Source: Dryomyza anilis (Eukaryota; Arthropoda; Insecta; Diptera; Dryomyzidae). Taken from it: DNA of 64,000 nucleotides. Each line of letters opens with the position of its first letter. Position 1 is the first letter of the stretch. A program made the position numbers and the translations under genes. Positions 20,413 through 33,445 of this stretch are shown piece after piece. Below the pieces are notes generated by a model. It saw only the letters and a program-made list of their open reading frames with translations. It did no database searches and had not been told where the DNA came from. The stretch spans positions 42,918,324-42,982,323 of the forward strand of contig OX638135.1 in the NCBI GenBank assembly GCA_951804985.1. The letters run 5' to 3'.

Positions 20413-20582
20413 ATGGTTTCCATACTATCTTTCCTATCACTCGTCATAACTATTTCGCCGTCGTATAACATGGGGGGATAACGAAAGATAGAGAAAATTG
20501 AAACATTTGAACTTTTGCTATCACTCGGTATCACATCGAAATAGTGATGACTTGTGATAGCTAAAGATAGCATGGAAACCAT
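20413..20582. mobile_element. Hairpin MITE, about 45 bp arms
   Basis: ATGGTTTCCATACTATCTTT at the left pairs with AAAGATAGCATGGAAACCAT at the right, and pairing continues through 'CTATCAC', 'GTCATMACTATTTCG' toward the centre. Total 170 bp. Weak pairing may extend a few bases outward. No ORF; target duplication not resolved. Confidence 0.75.
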
Positions 20583-20889
20583 GCCTAATACATGATTTAT
20601 GACAACATTTCTCTCCGTGTGTATTTTTTCGGGTCTTACAATAGAAACAAGATTTTTTTAAATTGACTTTTAAAAATATGTCCTTTAAGCTTCTTCTTCA
20701 AGATTTGAAAAGGGTTCTTCTAACCTAAGAAAATGACATTTGAAATATAACATTTAAAATCGATTTCAAATATTTTACCCGATTTACCCAATTGAAAAAA
20801 AAATTATCCACTTTTACTTAATTTTATTTTATACCCAATTTAATTTTAGCAATATGCATCACTGATACCAACCACCTTAAATTCTTCAA

Positions 20890-21360
20890 ACTCTGTAGCT
20901 ACAGTTTTTCAATCAATGTCGGTTAAAAATTCCGTCGTTTTGACAATGTTTTTTAGTTCTTTCCAGTCCAAGCCCCCAGTTGTTTTAATGATGAAATAAG
21001 GGGATTACTTGATCTGTAAGAAACAGTAACTCTCCGTTCACCTGTGGAAGAGGAAAACTAGGTAGTTTCCTTTTCCTAGTAAAGAGACAGATTTCAGTTT
21101 TTTGGGAGTTTATATTTAAACCCCTAGGTGCTGACCATTCGGCCAAGGTGGCTTCTTGGATTCATCTAGTAGGGAGAAGAGGATGTGTCCCCGAGACAAG
21201 GGATGAAATCATTAGGTCGGTATGGACGTTATTAAAGGCACTCTCAACATCTATGAAGGCTGCTAGAGTGAGTCCTTACAGGTCCATGAATCTTTAAATT
21301 TTGTTAACCACCTCATGTAATGCGGTTTCAACAGATCGTCCCTTTATGTATGCATGTTGC
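20890..21360 (-). pseudogene. LOA/R1-type LINE RT fragment, minus strand
   Basis: Read on the minus strand: 'KQHAYIKGRSVETALHEVVN', then 'AAFIDVESAFNNVHTDLM' (RT box A), then after a deletion 'GLNINSQKTEICLFTRK', the strand that follows the YADD box. The YADD segment is missing and stops occur. It abuts a plus-strand relative at about 21360 head to head. Confidence 0.7.
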
Positions 21361-21407
21361 TTAAATTTAAGCAGCTCATACGGCATTTTCTCCTTAACCA
21401 TGGTGTC

Positions 21408-22445
21408 GCATATGGGCGACTAATTCGTAAATTGAAAAGTGTTTCTTATAAAGACTTTTGCAGTAGCATCGAATCCTGCAGTGAGACTGAACGATTGGTC
21501 AAGTTTCTTAAAAGATACCGAACTGTCCGACTGGACTCACTGCGAAGACCTGATGGCTCGTATACTGAGTCTAAGACAGAGGCACTCAGTGTCCTAGTTG
21601 AGACTCACCGGGAAATCAAATCCACATAGGGCCACTTTGTAATCCCAGCACTTGGGACTGCAATTACAACTCTAATGTGACAAAACATAACTGGCAGGTT
21701 GCCAGTTGTGTACGATAAAACTATCCAATACACAGTGGCCGCGTTTGATGGCTTCAAGTCACCTGGGCCGGATGGCATCTACCCAGTCATGCTACAGGAA
21801 GGTATAACCCAATTGCTACCATGCCTAAAGAAGATCTTTGGAGCAAGTCTCGCATGGGCATTCATTCCGACATCCTGGCGTTTAGTTAAAGTAGCCTTCA
21901 TTCCTAAAGTTGGAAGAGAAGGCTATTCCATAGCCCAGAGCTTCAGACCCATTAGTATGATGTCCTTCATACTAAAGTGTCTAGAAAGACTAGTTGAGTT
22001 GCACATCAAAACATCGTTGTCAAGGTACCCACTATCATCAAGACAACATGCCTACCAACGTTGAAAATCCTGTGAAACAGCATTGCAACATCTGGTTGGC
22101 CGGATCGAGCATGCTTTTCAGAGGAAGATGTACGTCATGGGCATATTTGTTGACATCGAGGGTGCTTTTGATAATGTGACTTTTAATGGAATGTCTGACG
22201 TAGCTAGAAGGCATGGAATAGATGAAACATTGATCAAATTGCTAAGGTCAATGCTAATGTTTATGACCATCATCTCTGAGGCGGAGTGCGGTCAGTATAT
22301 TATGGCAAGGGTAAATAGAGGTTGTCCTCGAGAAGGCGTTCTCCCCCCCCTGCTCTGGTGTATACTGGTTGACTCTCTGCTCAACGATCTTGATGGACCA
22401 GGTGTATATTCCCAGGCGTTCACTAAGACAACAGAATGTTTATGA
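21408..22445 (+). pseudogene. LOA-type LINE: linker and reverse transcriptase
   Basis: Linker: 'YKDFCSSIESCSETERLVKF'. RT fingers: 'AAFDGFKSPGPDGIYPVML', 'SWRLVKVAFIPKVGREGY', 'FRPISMMSFILKCLERLVE' (about 21720-22000). After a frameshift the palm follows: 'MGIFVDIEGAFDNVTFNGM' and a damaged box B with 'CPREGVLPPLLWCILVDSLL' where CPQGGVLSP is usual. The text stops at about 22430, before YADD, where unrelated AT-rich DNA begins. The order and the downstream RNase H place it in the LOA/I group. Confidence 0.85.
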
Positions 22446-22784
22446 GAGTGATGCTGCAACTAAAACACAACTCGCTTTAACAATTCCAATATGAAGGAAA
22501 TACAAATAAATTTCTGGCAAAAATTTAAATAATTTGTAAACTTCACATATTTTGTATTATTTTCGTGATGTTTCTTATAAACATCACGAAAAATGTCATT
22601 TTTGTGGTAGATTCACTGCAACTACTAGATAAATAGGTAGCATTGCTGCAAATATTCACATATATTCCACAGATATTAATACTTTTAATATTGTCTAAAT
22701 ATCAAAAAAAAGTGTCAAATATTTGACTTGAATAATTTGCAACTTGAATGCCTTCTGGCAATGAAAAGGAATTTTTGGAAAGAC
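22446..22784. mobile_element. AT-rich insertion/deletion replacing the RT catalytic box
   Basis: About 340 bp unlike the LINE separates the RT palm from the segment preceding RNase H. It contains a perfect 12 bp hairpin CGTGATGTTTCT/AGAAACATCACG-like pair ('TTCGTGATGTTTCTTATAAA' to 'CATCACGAA', about 22563-22590). I see no ORF. It is either an insertion with loss of target DNA or a small MITE. Confidence 0.5.
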
Positions 22785-23575
22785 ATGGGGACTATCGCCG
22801 AGCAAAACCTTATGGATTTACACGGCAATAATAAGACCAATGATCATATGCATCGGTAGTCTGGTGGAACAAGCTGTCGCGAAAGTACGTGACAACTAGT
22901 CTTGCCAAGATTCAGAGAACCGTGTGTCTGGGTGATACGGGTGCCTTTCCCACTACACATGGTCCAACACTGAATGCATTCTAAACCTAGCTCCATTTGA
23001 CATCTTCATCAGAGGCAAAGCCATGAAATGCTGCTGGAGACTAAAACGAGGTGGTTTCTGGTTTAATATTCGTTGGAATATCTCTGACCTGTCTACTGAA
23101 GATGCCCTCTGATGCAATGATAACAGAAATATTAACAAGACGAAATTTTGAGGTTTGCCAACCTGACATTCAAGACTGGCTAACGCCTGACTGTGAGCCA
23201 GGTAGAGGGTCAAACCGCATTTTCACCGACGGCTCCAGAACCGACCAGGGATCTGGTGCTGGAGTGTTTGTGGAACCGGATGACCGCAGACTTCACTTCG
23301 CCTTAGGCGACAATGCCTCGGTATTTCAAGCCGAAGTGTATGCTATACTTATTGCAATGGACTGTGGATGGCAGAACAGAGCTATATTTGTTTGCAGCGA
23401 TAGTCAAGCAGCTCTTATGGCTTTGAACAGCCCGATCATCACATCCAAAATTGTACGTCAATGCAGATCACGTCTCAATTGTGTTGGTAAGTATAATACA
23501 CTGAAATTGATTTGGGTGCCGGGCCATAAAGGAGTTTCGGCAATGAAACATCTGACGAACTAGCTCGTACTGGAT
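22785..23575 (+). pseudogene. LOA-type LINE: RT tail and RNase H domain
   Basis: 'TLWIYTAIIRPMIMHASVVW' marks the RT thumb region (about 22800-22865). A long open frame (23051-23563) then holds RNase H, which degrades the RNA of RNA:DNA hybrids during integration. Catalytic motifs are visible: 'IFTDGSRTDQGSGAG' (Asp), 'FQAEVYAILIAM' (Glu), 'VCSDSQAALMAL' (Asp) and 'IWVPGHKGVSA' (His). The domain looks intact to the His motif, then the frame shifts. RNase H is found in LOA and I clades but not in typical R1 elements. Confidence 0.9.
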
Positions 23576-24105
23576 CTGAGGATAATCCATTTGGACCAGA
23601 ACTTGTGCTTGGACTACCTGCATCTACGGGAAAATTCGCCATCAGCTCTTGGGTTGCCTCCGCACACAAGAGAAGATGGCTGAATGAGACGAAATGCAGA
23701 TTCTCCAAGCTCATGACACCGACAATAACCAAAAGATCGGCCTCGTTTCTACTTTCCTTATGTCGAAATTAATGCAGAAAACTGACGGGGCTTCTAACGG
23801 GACACAACGCAAGTGAAAACACATGAACGCAATCGGCCTGGCCAAAAGCGCCTTATGTTCTGCCTGCTACGAAGTAACTGGTACCACAGAGCACTATCTC
23901 TATGACTGTCCAGCATTTTCTAGATTTAAAAGGCCGATCTTTCGCACAGACGTGATGAGAGAGGATCAGCTTCACTCTTTATCACACAATAGCCTTCTTA
24001 GATTCAATAATGAAACTAAGAAGTATCATTACAAACCAGGGAACTGGGTCACAGCACAATGGATATAACCCTGTCTGAGTGCTGTGACCAAATAAATTAA
24101 CTTTG
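23576..24105 (+). pseudogene. LOA-type LINE: C-terminal Cys/His domain and 3' end
   Basis: A last frame (23823-24068) contains 'CSACYEVTGTTEHYLYDC', a CX2C...HX4C arrangement like the C-terminal nucleic-acid-binding motif of such LINEs. The element ends near 24105 after 'CCAAATAAATTAACTTTGAA', which includes an AATAAA. Confidence 0.75.
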
Positions 24106-25325
24106 AAGACATACAGATTCAAAACATTATTTTCTGTTTTTTCAGGTAACATTAATAATTATTTTTGTGATCGAATGATCGAAATTAAAAAAACGCAAAA
24201 TTTCGATATTTGTATAAGAGTTTTCGATGTCTTGTTCGGAACCAAAAATATACATTTATTATCATAAGTGATTTTTTTTGTAAAGAGTTGAATCCACTTT
24301 TTCTAAAGTAGTATATCCTCAGCATTTCCAAAAATGTAAACCTCATTTCCTAGTAATACTATAAAATGTTTGACAGCTAATTGCAATCTGTCACGTCCGG
24401 AACTTTGGGTACCAAAAAAAAATCTGGAAATTTGAATAGTACATCACTTTTCATTTCGTAATAATGATTATTAATATTGTCATATACAAAATTATTTTTA
24501 GCAAAAAATCGTAGTGCAAATTTCCGTACGGAACGTCCAGAATTATTCTGCGATTTATTACGAAATAACTGTAAACTTTAGGAACAAAGTATACATATGC
24601 AAAAATAAAATAAATTGTTTTAGCTATGTTCTGAAAAATATATGAAAAAATATATTGTACGAAAAAAGTATTATTAGAATAAAAATTGCACTGATATTTT
24701 TATTACAGAATGTTTTGTCAAGTCGGGAATATCCCGACTGGAAATTTTCTGTGATTTATTATGAAAAAACTATAAACTTTAGGAACAAAATGTAAATATT
24801 TAATAAAAGCACATAATTTTAGCTATTTTTAAATAATTCAAAAAATCATATGTACGCAAAATTCGCTGACTTTTTGGAATATCCCTATGCACTTCGATAT
24901 TTACATCCGATTTTGTCCCGTCCGTAGCGCCCACTATTTTATTTTTATCTTTTGATCTAGCGTATAGAATTAGTATTATAATTTTTTGCAGATGTTTTGT
25001 GTTATTTAAATATTATATGCAAAAAAAAAAATCAAGAAAATTCATTGATTTTCCTTCGAGATATTAAAGTTTTAAACGTACAAATGTTCCGTCCGGAACC
25101 CCAGGAAATGCCCATATGTGTTTCAGTGTTTTCAGTAAGGGATTGAGTAGATTTCTTTTAGCTTTGTTTAAAAGTCTCCGAGTATCCGCTAGGGCGGCCC
25201 TTGAGTGCATAAAATATTTGGTATCGCTAGTCACCCCAACAAGCAACTCTATCATTTCCATCGGTCATCTCATCCCTGTGAAACACTTCCCATTACCTAA
25301 TAACTCCCATTACTTAATTACCTCC
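24106..25325. other. No gene; decayed about 190 bp direct repeats
   Basis: Segments around 24530-24600 and 24725-24800 share 'TGTGATTTATTA' and 'TAAACTTTAGGAACAAARTR', and related 'GTCCGGAAC' words recur at about 24395, 24905 and 25090. This looks like a small, old tandem array. Frames near 25064-25418 have no recognised domain. Confidence 0.45.
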
Positions 25326-25880
25326 CACTTACTTACTTACTTATTTATTTGGTCATTAAAACCCATGATTGGTTTCGGCTGCAGCAATTATACCTTGCCA
25401 GTCCACCGGAGATTCTGACGTCCTCTCCTACGTTGACCACCACTGAGTACAGAATTGAACACCTTTTTTGCTGGAGCGCTTTCATTCATACACTCGACAT
25501 GTCCAAGCCAGAGAAGGCGCTGTATCTTTATGCGCCTGACTATGTCAATGTCGACGTAGAGCTCATACAGCTCGTCGTTCAATCTGATTCTGTACTCATT
25601 TTCATTGATTGATTTTCGGAAGCATCTTTCTCTCGAACGCTGCTAAAGCTCGCTCATCGGGATTGGCAAGCCATAGAGGAGGACTGGCATGATGAACAAC
25701 TTATAGAGCGTAATTTTTGTACGTCAAGAAAGGGCTCTGCTCTTCAATTGTCTATTGACCCAAGAGTTATTCTTCGGCTAATCTTCAAGCTGACGTTTTC
25801 TTTGTTGATTCTGGTACCTAGGTAGACGAAGTCCTTCACAACATCGAAGTGGTGATTGCAATAATGACGTACGGCATTTT
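25290..25880 (-). pseudogene. RTE LINE 3' fragment, minus strand
   Basis: On the minus strand: 'VVKDFVYLGTRINKENVSLK' and 'ISRRITLGSIDN' (about 25840-25745), then the 'YKLFIMPVLLYG' block, 'NDELYELYVDIDIVRRIKIQ' and 'RLLWLGHVECMNESAPAKK' down to about 25388. It is the C-terminus of an RTE family related to, but diverged from, the copies at 18.6 and 60.9 kb. It ends at a (AAGT)n tail (25329-25350 on the plus strand), again a microsatellite 3' end. Confidence 0.8.
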
Positions 25881-26615
<735 letters not shown>

Positions 26616-26699
26616 TTCTCTGGCTGAAAAATGGAGTCTGTTATTTTTCAAATGTTCTCGTTTTATATTTCCTGGAGGTTTATTTCTAAACTTATTTTC

Positions 26700-26985
26700 T
26701 TCATAGTCAAAAGTATTTATTTTTGAACTCAGAATTTCAATTAAAAAAGGTTGGTGTATATAAAATATTTTAAAGATTCTAACAGACCAAATTGACAACA
26801 TCCTTCAAAGCAGTCGTGCATTATATCTGTATAAAAGTTTTGAGTTACGTGAAACAGTTTTAATGAATTTAATGGCGATTTGATTTTAATTCCACTATTC
26901 TTATAATCGTTTTTGCTAATGTCTTCATTATAATTAATTAGATGAGAGAGATTTACTTTCATCTTCTACTACTAAAGTTTTCTTT
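26700..26985 (-). pseudogene. Transposase-like fragment, copy 1
   Basis: A minus-strand frame of 73 residues contains 'NSLKLFHVTQNFYTDIMHDC' and then 'FEGCCQFGLLESLKYFI'. A 'FHVTxNFxxDxMHDxxEG' motif is familiar from an animal transposon protein family, though I cannot name the superfamily with certainty. A near copy lies at 48103-48336. Both belong to a larger duplicated block. Confidence 0.5.
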
Positions 26986-27252
26986 TTGGTGTTCGCACCG
27001 CGAACGTAAATTTTATATCATCATCTGATGTGAACGCCACATTGTACCAATATAAGGCGAATTATTAAACCGGTTGGCAACTCTGCCCAAAAAGTCACCA
27101 ACGCATGACAGGCGCACGCTCGCACTCGCATAGATGTGCGAAAGAACAAACGTCATAGGTGACATTTTCCTCGTGGTGCGATGGAACATTTCACATCATT
27201 TCATCGTCATATAATAACTTAAAACTAAAATTAACTTACAATAAAATCAATT

Positions 27253-27992
27253 ATAGGGAAGACCGGGGCTAAGTCGACACATTTTTTAAATGCTAATTTT
27301 GACTACAATATCAATGACATTAGACAAAAATAATAATACAGTTGGATAGATTGATTCATTAGCTACAAATTTAAAAATATTGTTTCCACGAAACAAATGC
27401 AAATGAGACACAACCTCAAACCTGTTTCTGAAAATAAGCTGCGGTAATGTCATCACTACTCACTTTTCCCGTGAATGCACATTTTTGCTGATATCTTTCA
27501 ATTTGATTGAATTATATATTCCAAATAAAACTATTCGTGCTGTTTTATTCTGGCCCCGCGAAATTGTGCGACCATTACTCATATTATTGACATTTTAGCA
27601 TTTTCGATTGACAAGTTTCCTTATATTGTAACTATGGACTATTTTGTAAAACTCATAGAACAAAAAGTTTCATAAATTGTATTTTCGCGGAATCTCAACA
27701 GGACATGATAAGTGACCCCTTATTACATAAAACTCACAACAAAATATATAAATAACCAAAACTTTAATGGCAAGTACAAGTTTACGGCGTTATCAATATC
27801 TAACTTTTGGTGTCAAAAAACACATTTTATTACACGAAAACTGAAGTTCAAGCACAAAGTTGATCTCTTCTTTGGTAACCTTGGCACCTGTTACGGGTAC
27901 AGTATATAGTATAAATTTGAAGTTGATCTGATTCGCATTTTAAAGCAAAAGTTGACTTTGCCTCGGTGTCGACTTAGCCCCGGTCTCCCCTA
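27253..27992. mobile_element. TIR element (GGGRAGACCGGGGCTAAG), copy 1
   Basis: It begins TAGGGAAGACCGGGGCTAAG with TCGACAC following, and ends GTGTCGACTTAGCCCCGGTC followed by TCCCCTA, giving about 27 bp inverted termini. The 740 bp interior has no long ORF. Ends in TA on both sides may be a TA target or part of the terminus. Copy 2 is at 48689-49590. Confidence 0.85.
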
Positions 27993-28490
27993 ACGTTTTA
28001 AAAGTATAACCATTGCGCGTTTTGATTTCTACTTTACATTGAACATAATTTGGTCCTTCGAGCCGGATGGGAACTAGACGTGGATTTAATTCCCCTACCA
28101 CTTTTGGGCCTGCCCCGTGGAAACACCGAGAGAAATTTGTTGCGCAGTCACACATCCAATACGGTACGTAGCAATGTGCATTTAAAATGAATATTGCAAA
28201 TTATAAAGTTTTCAACAAAAAATCTTTAAAAAATAAAATAAAATTAAATAAACTGAAATTAAAATAAAAAAATTAAAATTAAATAAATTAAAATTAATAA
28301 AATTAATAAAATTTTTAAAATAAATAAATGGAATTCAAAATTGTTAATATTTACGAATTTCGGGGCACACATTGCCATATGCGACACATACATATAGTTG
28401 TACATATATTTATTTGTAACTGAACATGACACCTGTTGCAATACGGCAACCCTAAATATTAATTTTGAATTATAATTGTCATTAATTGTA
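27993..28490. other. Flank of the duplicated block; AT-rich run
   Basis: Bases about 27993-28085 ('GAACATAATTTGGTCCTTCG' included) recur, with changes and one extra insertion, at 49591-49640 and 49806-49850. The 28200-28330 stretch is nearly pure A/T made of AAATTAAA-type words. Confidence 0.5.
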
Positions 28491-28795
28491 GCCGCGGTAG
28501 CTCAGTGGTTAGTGCGTTGAACTGCGAGCCGAAAGGTCCCCGGTTCAAGCCTGGACTGGGGCTAACAACATCTTTTCATAGAAACATTTTTCTATACCGC
28601 GCTACCTCTCGTCAGTAAATGGCAAACCTACGAGAGTAAAACCATTGCCTATGAAAAAGCTCTCACCCGCCGTTCGGATTCGGCAATAAACTGTAGGTCC
28701 CACCACTTTGAGTACAAATATAACACACACAGCTCAAATTGGTGAGAGAGCTCGGCCGAAGTTCTATACAGGACTGTAGCGCCAAACTATATATT
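28491..28795 (+). mobile_element. SINE, best-preserved tRNA-like head
   Basis: Begins GCCGCGGTAGCTCAGTGGTT with box A 'TAGCTCAGTGGTTAGTGCG' and box B 'GGTTCAAGCCTGG'. The body agrees closely with 14467-14768 and the reverse-strand copy at 44423-44700. It ends 'GCGCCAAACTATATATTATT'. A short ATTAATT on both sides could be the target duplication. Confidence 0.9.
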
Positions 28796-29251
28796 ATTAA
28801 TTTTAAGCGAGTTTTGTACTCAGACTCTCGGCCATCAATTACTTCATTGCATTTTCGTTGTAGCAAGCGAGAGGTTAAGTTGAAACCGCGGTGTGTTATT
28901 TCTTTCTTTGTTTTGTCTGTGAATTGCTTTATATTATTATTTTATATAAATAAAACACCTTTATACTACTATTGTATATTTCGTCAGTAGTCGTTATATT
29001 CGTTAAATGCAGCAGGACTGCCTACCACACAAGCCTGTGGATAAAGTACCGTAGAAACTGTTGTCGTGTACACCGCTGCATCTGCCGGCGCAGCTAATAT
29101 ATTGAACGGCACGCAATTAGCGACAAATTACAATTTTCTCGAGCATTACGTCAATAGCGCAGTCTCATATTGTTACCCCAACGCCACATCTTATAAAATC
29201 AGCGGACGAATGCCGGAGCACCGCACTATGAATCAGAAACCGTATTAGCGT
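28796..29251. other. Unassigned; possible LTR-element edge
   Basis: Contains 'TATATAAATAAAACACC' at about 28943-28962, an AATAAA-bearing stretch, followed by a 60-codon frame (29066-29248, ending 'GRMPEHRTMNQKPY') without a recognised domain. Higher G+C here suggests former coding or LTR sequence, but I cannot name it. Confidence 0.35.
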
Positions 29252-31348
29252 CTTATAAATACTTTAGGTGAAAGTCATCGGATATGAATGAAAAATTCGG
29301 CTTTAGAAAGATAAATTATTGAATTTTCATAATCAAATCATGTCTTATTATTATTATTATTATTTTAAATATACGAAAAACATGCTCAAACATGAAAAAA
29401 AATTTAATGATTTTTTGAGCAATATTTTTATGTGCCTTTTTTCGAAAAGTTTCGAACCAAAAATATATTATCCAGAAAGGTAATATTCAGCTTTCAAACA
29501 GTGCTTTAAAATACGTATCCATACTGCAAAAATTAAAGAGTAGGTGCATATTTTAAATTCTAAAACTTATACTTTGGTTAGACTTTTAACTATCGCTCTG
29601 TTCCACGCCGACAGAAATTTATACTGAATTTGTATATACAGTTTTATGGTTATTCATAAAAATGGATGCAGAAAGTGCGCTAAATATGTCAGAGCCGAAA
29701 ATATAAGACGGGTCAAAAATATTGATTTTTGGCAAAAATAATATTTGTAACGCGAAAGAGTTAATTAAATATAAAATGTGATACTACTTACGTCCTGAAA
29801 AACATTTCAATGCATATTTCATAAAAATTGGTCGAGCCGTTCGGAGTTTATAGCAATTTTATTATAAAATAATTTAACCTCAAAAATATGCATTTAATAC
29901 CCTTCATTATAATTTTTATACTATATAAACATATGAAATGTTACTGCTAGCATTAATACAAATAATTTGATACCAAAATCATCAAATTCGTTCATTTTTT
30001 TTTATTACGTTTATCCTTAATGGACGATATCCAAGAAATTGCGATTTTACTACAGCTGTTATTCTAGGATTATGCACTGAGCTTGATATATGAAAATGTT
30101 CACTTCCTCTTGTCCGATTTCTCCCATACAAATGTTACAGTTAAAAATGTGGCAAAACTTTACATTTTTCAAAAAAAAAAAAAAATTTAATATATGAAAT
30201 TGTCACTCCCTGAATTCCAATTCCGCTCTTTTTTTAAGTAGTGTAAGGTGCATCCATAAACTAATTTAATCCAAATCTCGCTCTTAAACGAAAAAAGTTA
30301 CAGATAAATTGTTAAAAACACCTTATTTAATTTTACCCTTTTTCATATTTTCTCCATTTTTCACAGAAAGATTCCCGTTTTTATGAAGAGATAATGTACC
30401 ATTATAAGCTAACTAAGTTCAAAGTTTCGTTCATTAATCCCTTAAACTTCAAAAGTTATAGGCTAATAATAAGTTCAAACATTATTTATATGACACTACT
30501 CCAAAAATGGGCGGAATAGGAATTCAGGGGGTGGCACATTTCATATATTAAATTTAATTTTTTTTTTGAAAAATGTAAATTTTTGCCACATATTTATCTG
30601 TAACTTTTGTATTTCGTTGAATAAATAAGTGAATTAGTATTTGGTTAGATATTGATAGTATCTAACCATGTTCCAAAAATGGAAAGAATCGGACAAGCGG
30701 AAGTGAAATTTTTCATATATCAAGTTCAGTGCATAATCATAGAATAAGAATCAAAATTTCTTGTATTTCATCCATTGACGAAAAACGTAATGAATGGAAT
30801 AACCGATTTTAATGATTTTGGTATCAAAGTATTTGCATTAAGGCCAGCAGTAATATTTCGTTTTATGTATAATGTTAATATAGTATAAATATTAGAATGA
30901 AGGGTATTAATCGCATATTTTTGAGTTTAAAATATTCTTTAATATAATTGCTATAAATTCTGAACGGCTCGACCAATTTTATTAAAATATGCATTGAAAT
31001 GTTTACCAGGACGTAAGTAGTACCACAAATTATATTTAATTAACTCTTTCGCGTTAAAAATATTTTTTTTTTTCAAAAATCAATTTTTTTTTACCAATCG
31101 TACATTTTGGGTTTTGACATATTTTGCGCAAATATGCGCACTTTATGCATCCATTTTTATAAATAACCATTAAATTGTATATACAAATTCATTAAAATTT
31201 CTTTCGGCGAGGAACAGGGAGATAGTTAAAAGTTTAACCAAATTATAAGTTTTAGAATTCAAAATGTGCACCTACTCTTTAATTTTTTTAACAGTGTACA
31301 TGATATGATATGCTTCATAACATATCGATACATTTCGAAAAAAAGGCA
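29252..31348. repeat. 2.1 kb foldback unit, tandem copy 1
   Basis: Arms of roughly 950 bp pair around a centre near 30390. For example, GTGCCTTTTTTCGAAAAGTT at about 29432 pairs with the stretch ending AAAAAAAGGCAC at 31349; 'GGATGCAGAAAGTGCGC' pairs with 'GCGCACTTTATGCATCC'; and 'CTTCCTCTTGTCCGATT' pairs with 'AATCGGACAAGCGGAAG'. Arm-to-arm identity is clearly lower than copy-to-copy identity. No convincing ORF. The first 100 bp lie outside the palindrome but are duplicated with it. Confidence 0.9.
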
Positions 31349-33445
31349 CTTATAAATACTTTAGGTGAAAGTCATCGGATATGAATGAAAAATACGGCTT
31401 TAGAAAGATAAATTATTGAATTTTCATAATCAAATCATGTCTTATTATTATTATTATTATTTTAAATATACGAAAAACATGCTCAAACATGAAAAAAAAT
31501 TTAATGATTTTTTGAGCAATATTTTTATGTGCCTTTTTTCGAAAAGTTTCGAACCAAAAATATATTATCCAGAAAGGTAATATTCAGCTTTCAAACAGTG
31601 CTTTAAAATACGTATCCATACTGCAAAAATTAAAGAGTAGGTGCATATTTTAAATTCTAAAACTTATACTTTGGTTAGACTTTTAACTATCGCTCTGTTC
31701 CACGCCGACAGAAATTTATACTGAATTTGTATATACAGTTTTATGGTTATTCATAAAAATGGATGCAGAAAGTGCGCTAAATATGTCAGAGCCGAAAATA
31801 TAAGACGGGTCAAAAATATTGATTTTTGGCAAAAATAATATTTGTAACGCGAAAGAGTTAATTAAATATAAAATGTGATACTACTTACGTCCTGAAAAAC
31901 ATTTCAATGCATATTTCATAAAAATTGGTCGAGCCGTTCGGAGTTTATAGCAATTTTATTATAAAATAATTTAACCTCAAAAATATGCATTTAATACCCT
32001 TCATTATAATTTTTATACTATATAAACATATGAAATGTTACTGCTAGCATTAATACAAATAATTTGATACCAAAATCATCAAATTCGTTCATTTTTTTTA
32101 TTACGTTTTTCCTTAATGGACGATATCCAAGAAATTGCGATTTTACTACAGCTGTTATTCTAGGATTATGCACTGAGCTTGATATATGAAAATTTTCACT
32201 TCCTCTTGTCCGATTTCTCCCATACAAATGTTACAGTTAAAAATGTGGCAAAACTTTACATTTTTCAAAAAAAAAAAAAAAATTTAATATATGAAATTGT
32301 CACTCCCTGAATTCCAATTCCGCTCATTTTTTAAGTAGTGTAAGGTGCATCCATAAACTAATTTAATCCAAATCTCGCTCTTAAAAGAAAAAAGTTACAG
32401 ATAAATTGTTAAAAACATCTTTTTTAATTTTACCCTTTTTCATATTTTCTCCATTTTTCACAGAAAGATTCCCGTTTTTATGAAGAGATAATGTACCATT
32501 ATAAGCTAACTAAGTTCAAAGTTTCGTTCATTAATCTCCTAAACTTCAAAAGTTATAGGCTAATAATAAGTTCAAACATTATTTATATGACACTACTCCA
32601 AAAATGTTCGGAATAGGAATTCAGTGGGTGGCACATTTCATATATTAAATTTAATTTTTTTTTTGAAAAATGTAAATTTTTGCCACATATTTATCTGTAA
32701 CTTTTGTATTTCGTTGAATAAATAAGTGAATTAGTATTTGGTTAGATATTGATAGTATCTTACCATGTTCCAAAAATGGAAAGAATCGGACAAGCGGAAG
32801 TGAAATTTTTCATATATCAAGTTCAGTGCATAATCATAGAATAAGAATCAAAATTTCTTGTATTTCATCCATTGACGAAAAACGTAATGAATGGAATAAC
32901 CGATTTTAATGATTTTGGTATCAAAGTATTTGCATTAAGGCCAGCAGTAATATTTCGTTTTATGTATAATGTTAATATAGTATAAATATTAGAATGAAGG
33001 GTATTAATCGCATATTTTTGAGTTTAAAATATTCTTTAATATAATTGCTATAAATTCTGAACGGCTCGACCAATTTTATTAAAATATGCATTGAAATGTT
33101 TACCAGGACGTAAGTAGTACCACAAATTATATTTAATTAACTCTTTCGCGTTAAAAATATTTTTTTTTTCAAAAATCGATTTCTTTTTACCAATCGTACA
33201 TTTTGGGTTTTGACATATTTTGCGCAAATATGCGCACTTTATGCATCCATTTTTATAAATAACCATTAAATTGTATATACAAATTCATTAAAATTTCTTT
33301 CGGCGAGGAACAGGGAGATAGTTAAAAGTTTAACCAAATTATAAGTTTTAGAATTCAAAATGTGCACCTACTCTTTAATTTTTTTAACAGTGTACATGAT
33401 ATGATATGCTTCATAACATATCGATACATTTCGAAAAAAAGGCAC
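31349..33445. repeat. 2.1 kb foldback unit, tandem copy 2
   Basis: A direct repeat of the preceding unit at an offset of 2097 bp, differing by only scattered substitutions and small indels by eye; palindrome centre near 32487. The join at 31345-31352 shares 'CACTT' with the end of copy 2 (33443-33447), consistent with a microhomology-mediated tandem duplication. Confidence 0.9.

Noticed and set aside
25300..25350. (TTAC)n run as an independent microsatellite
   Set aside because: It sits exactly at the 3' end of a minus-strand RTE fragment, so it is better read as that element's tail.
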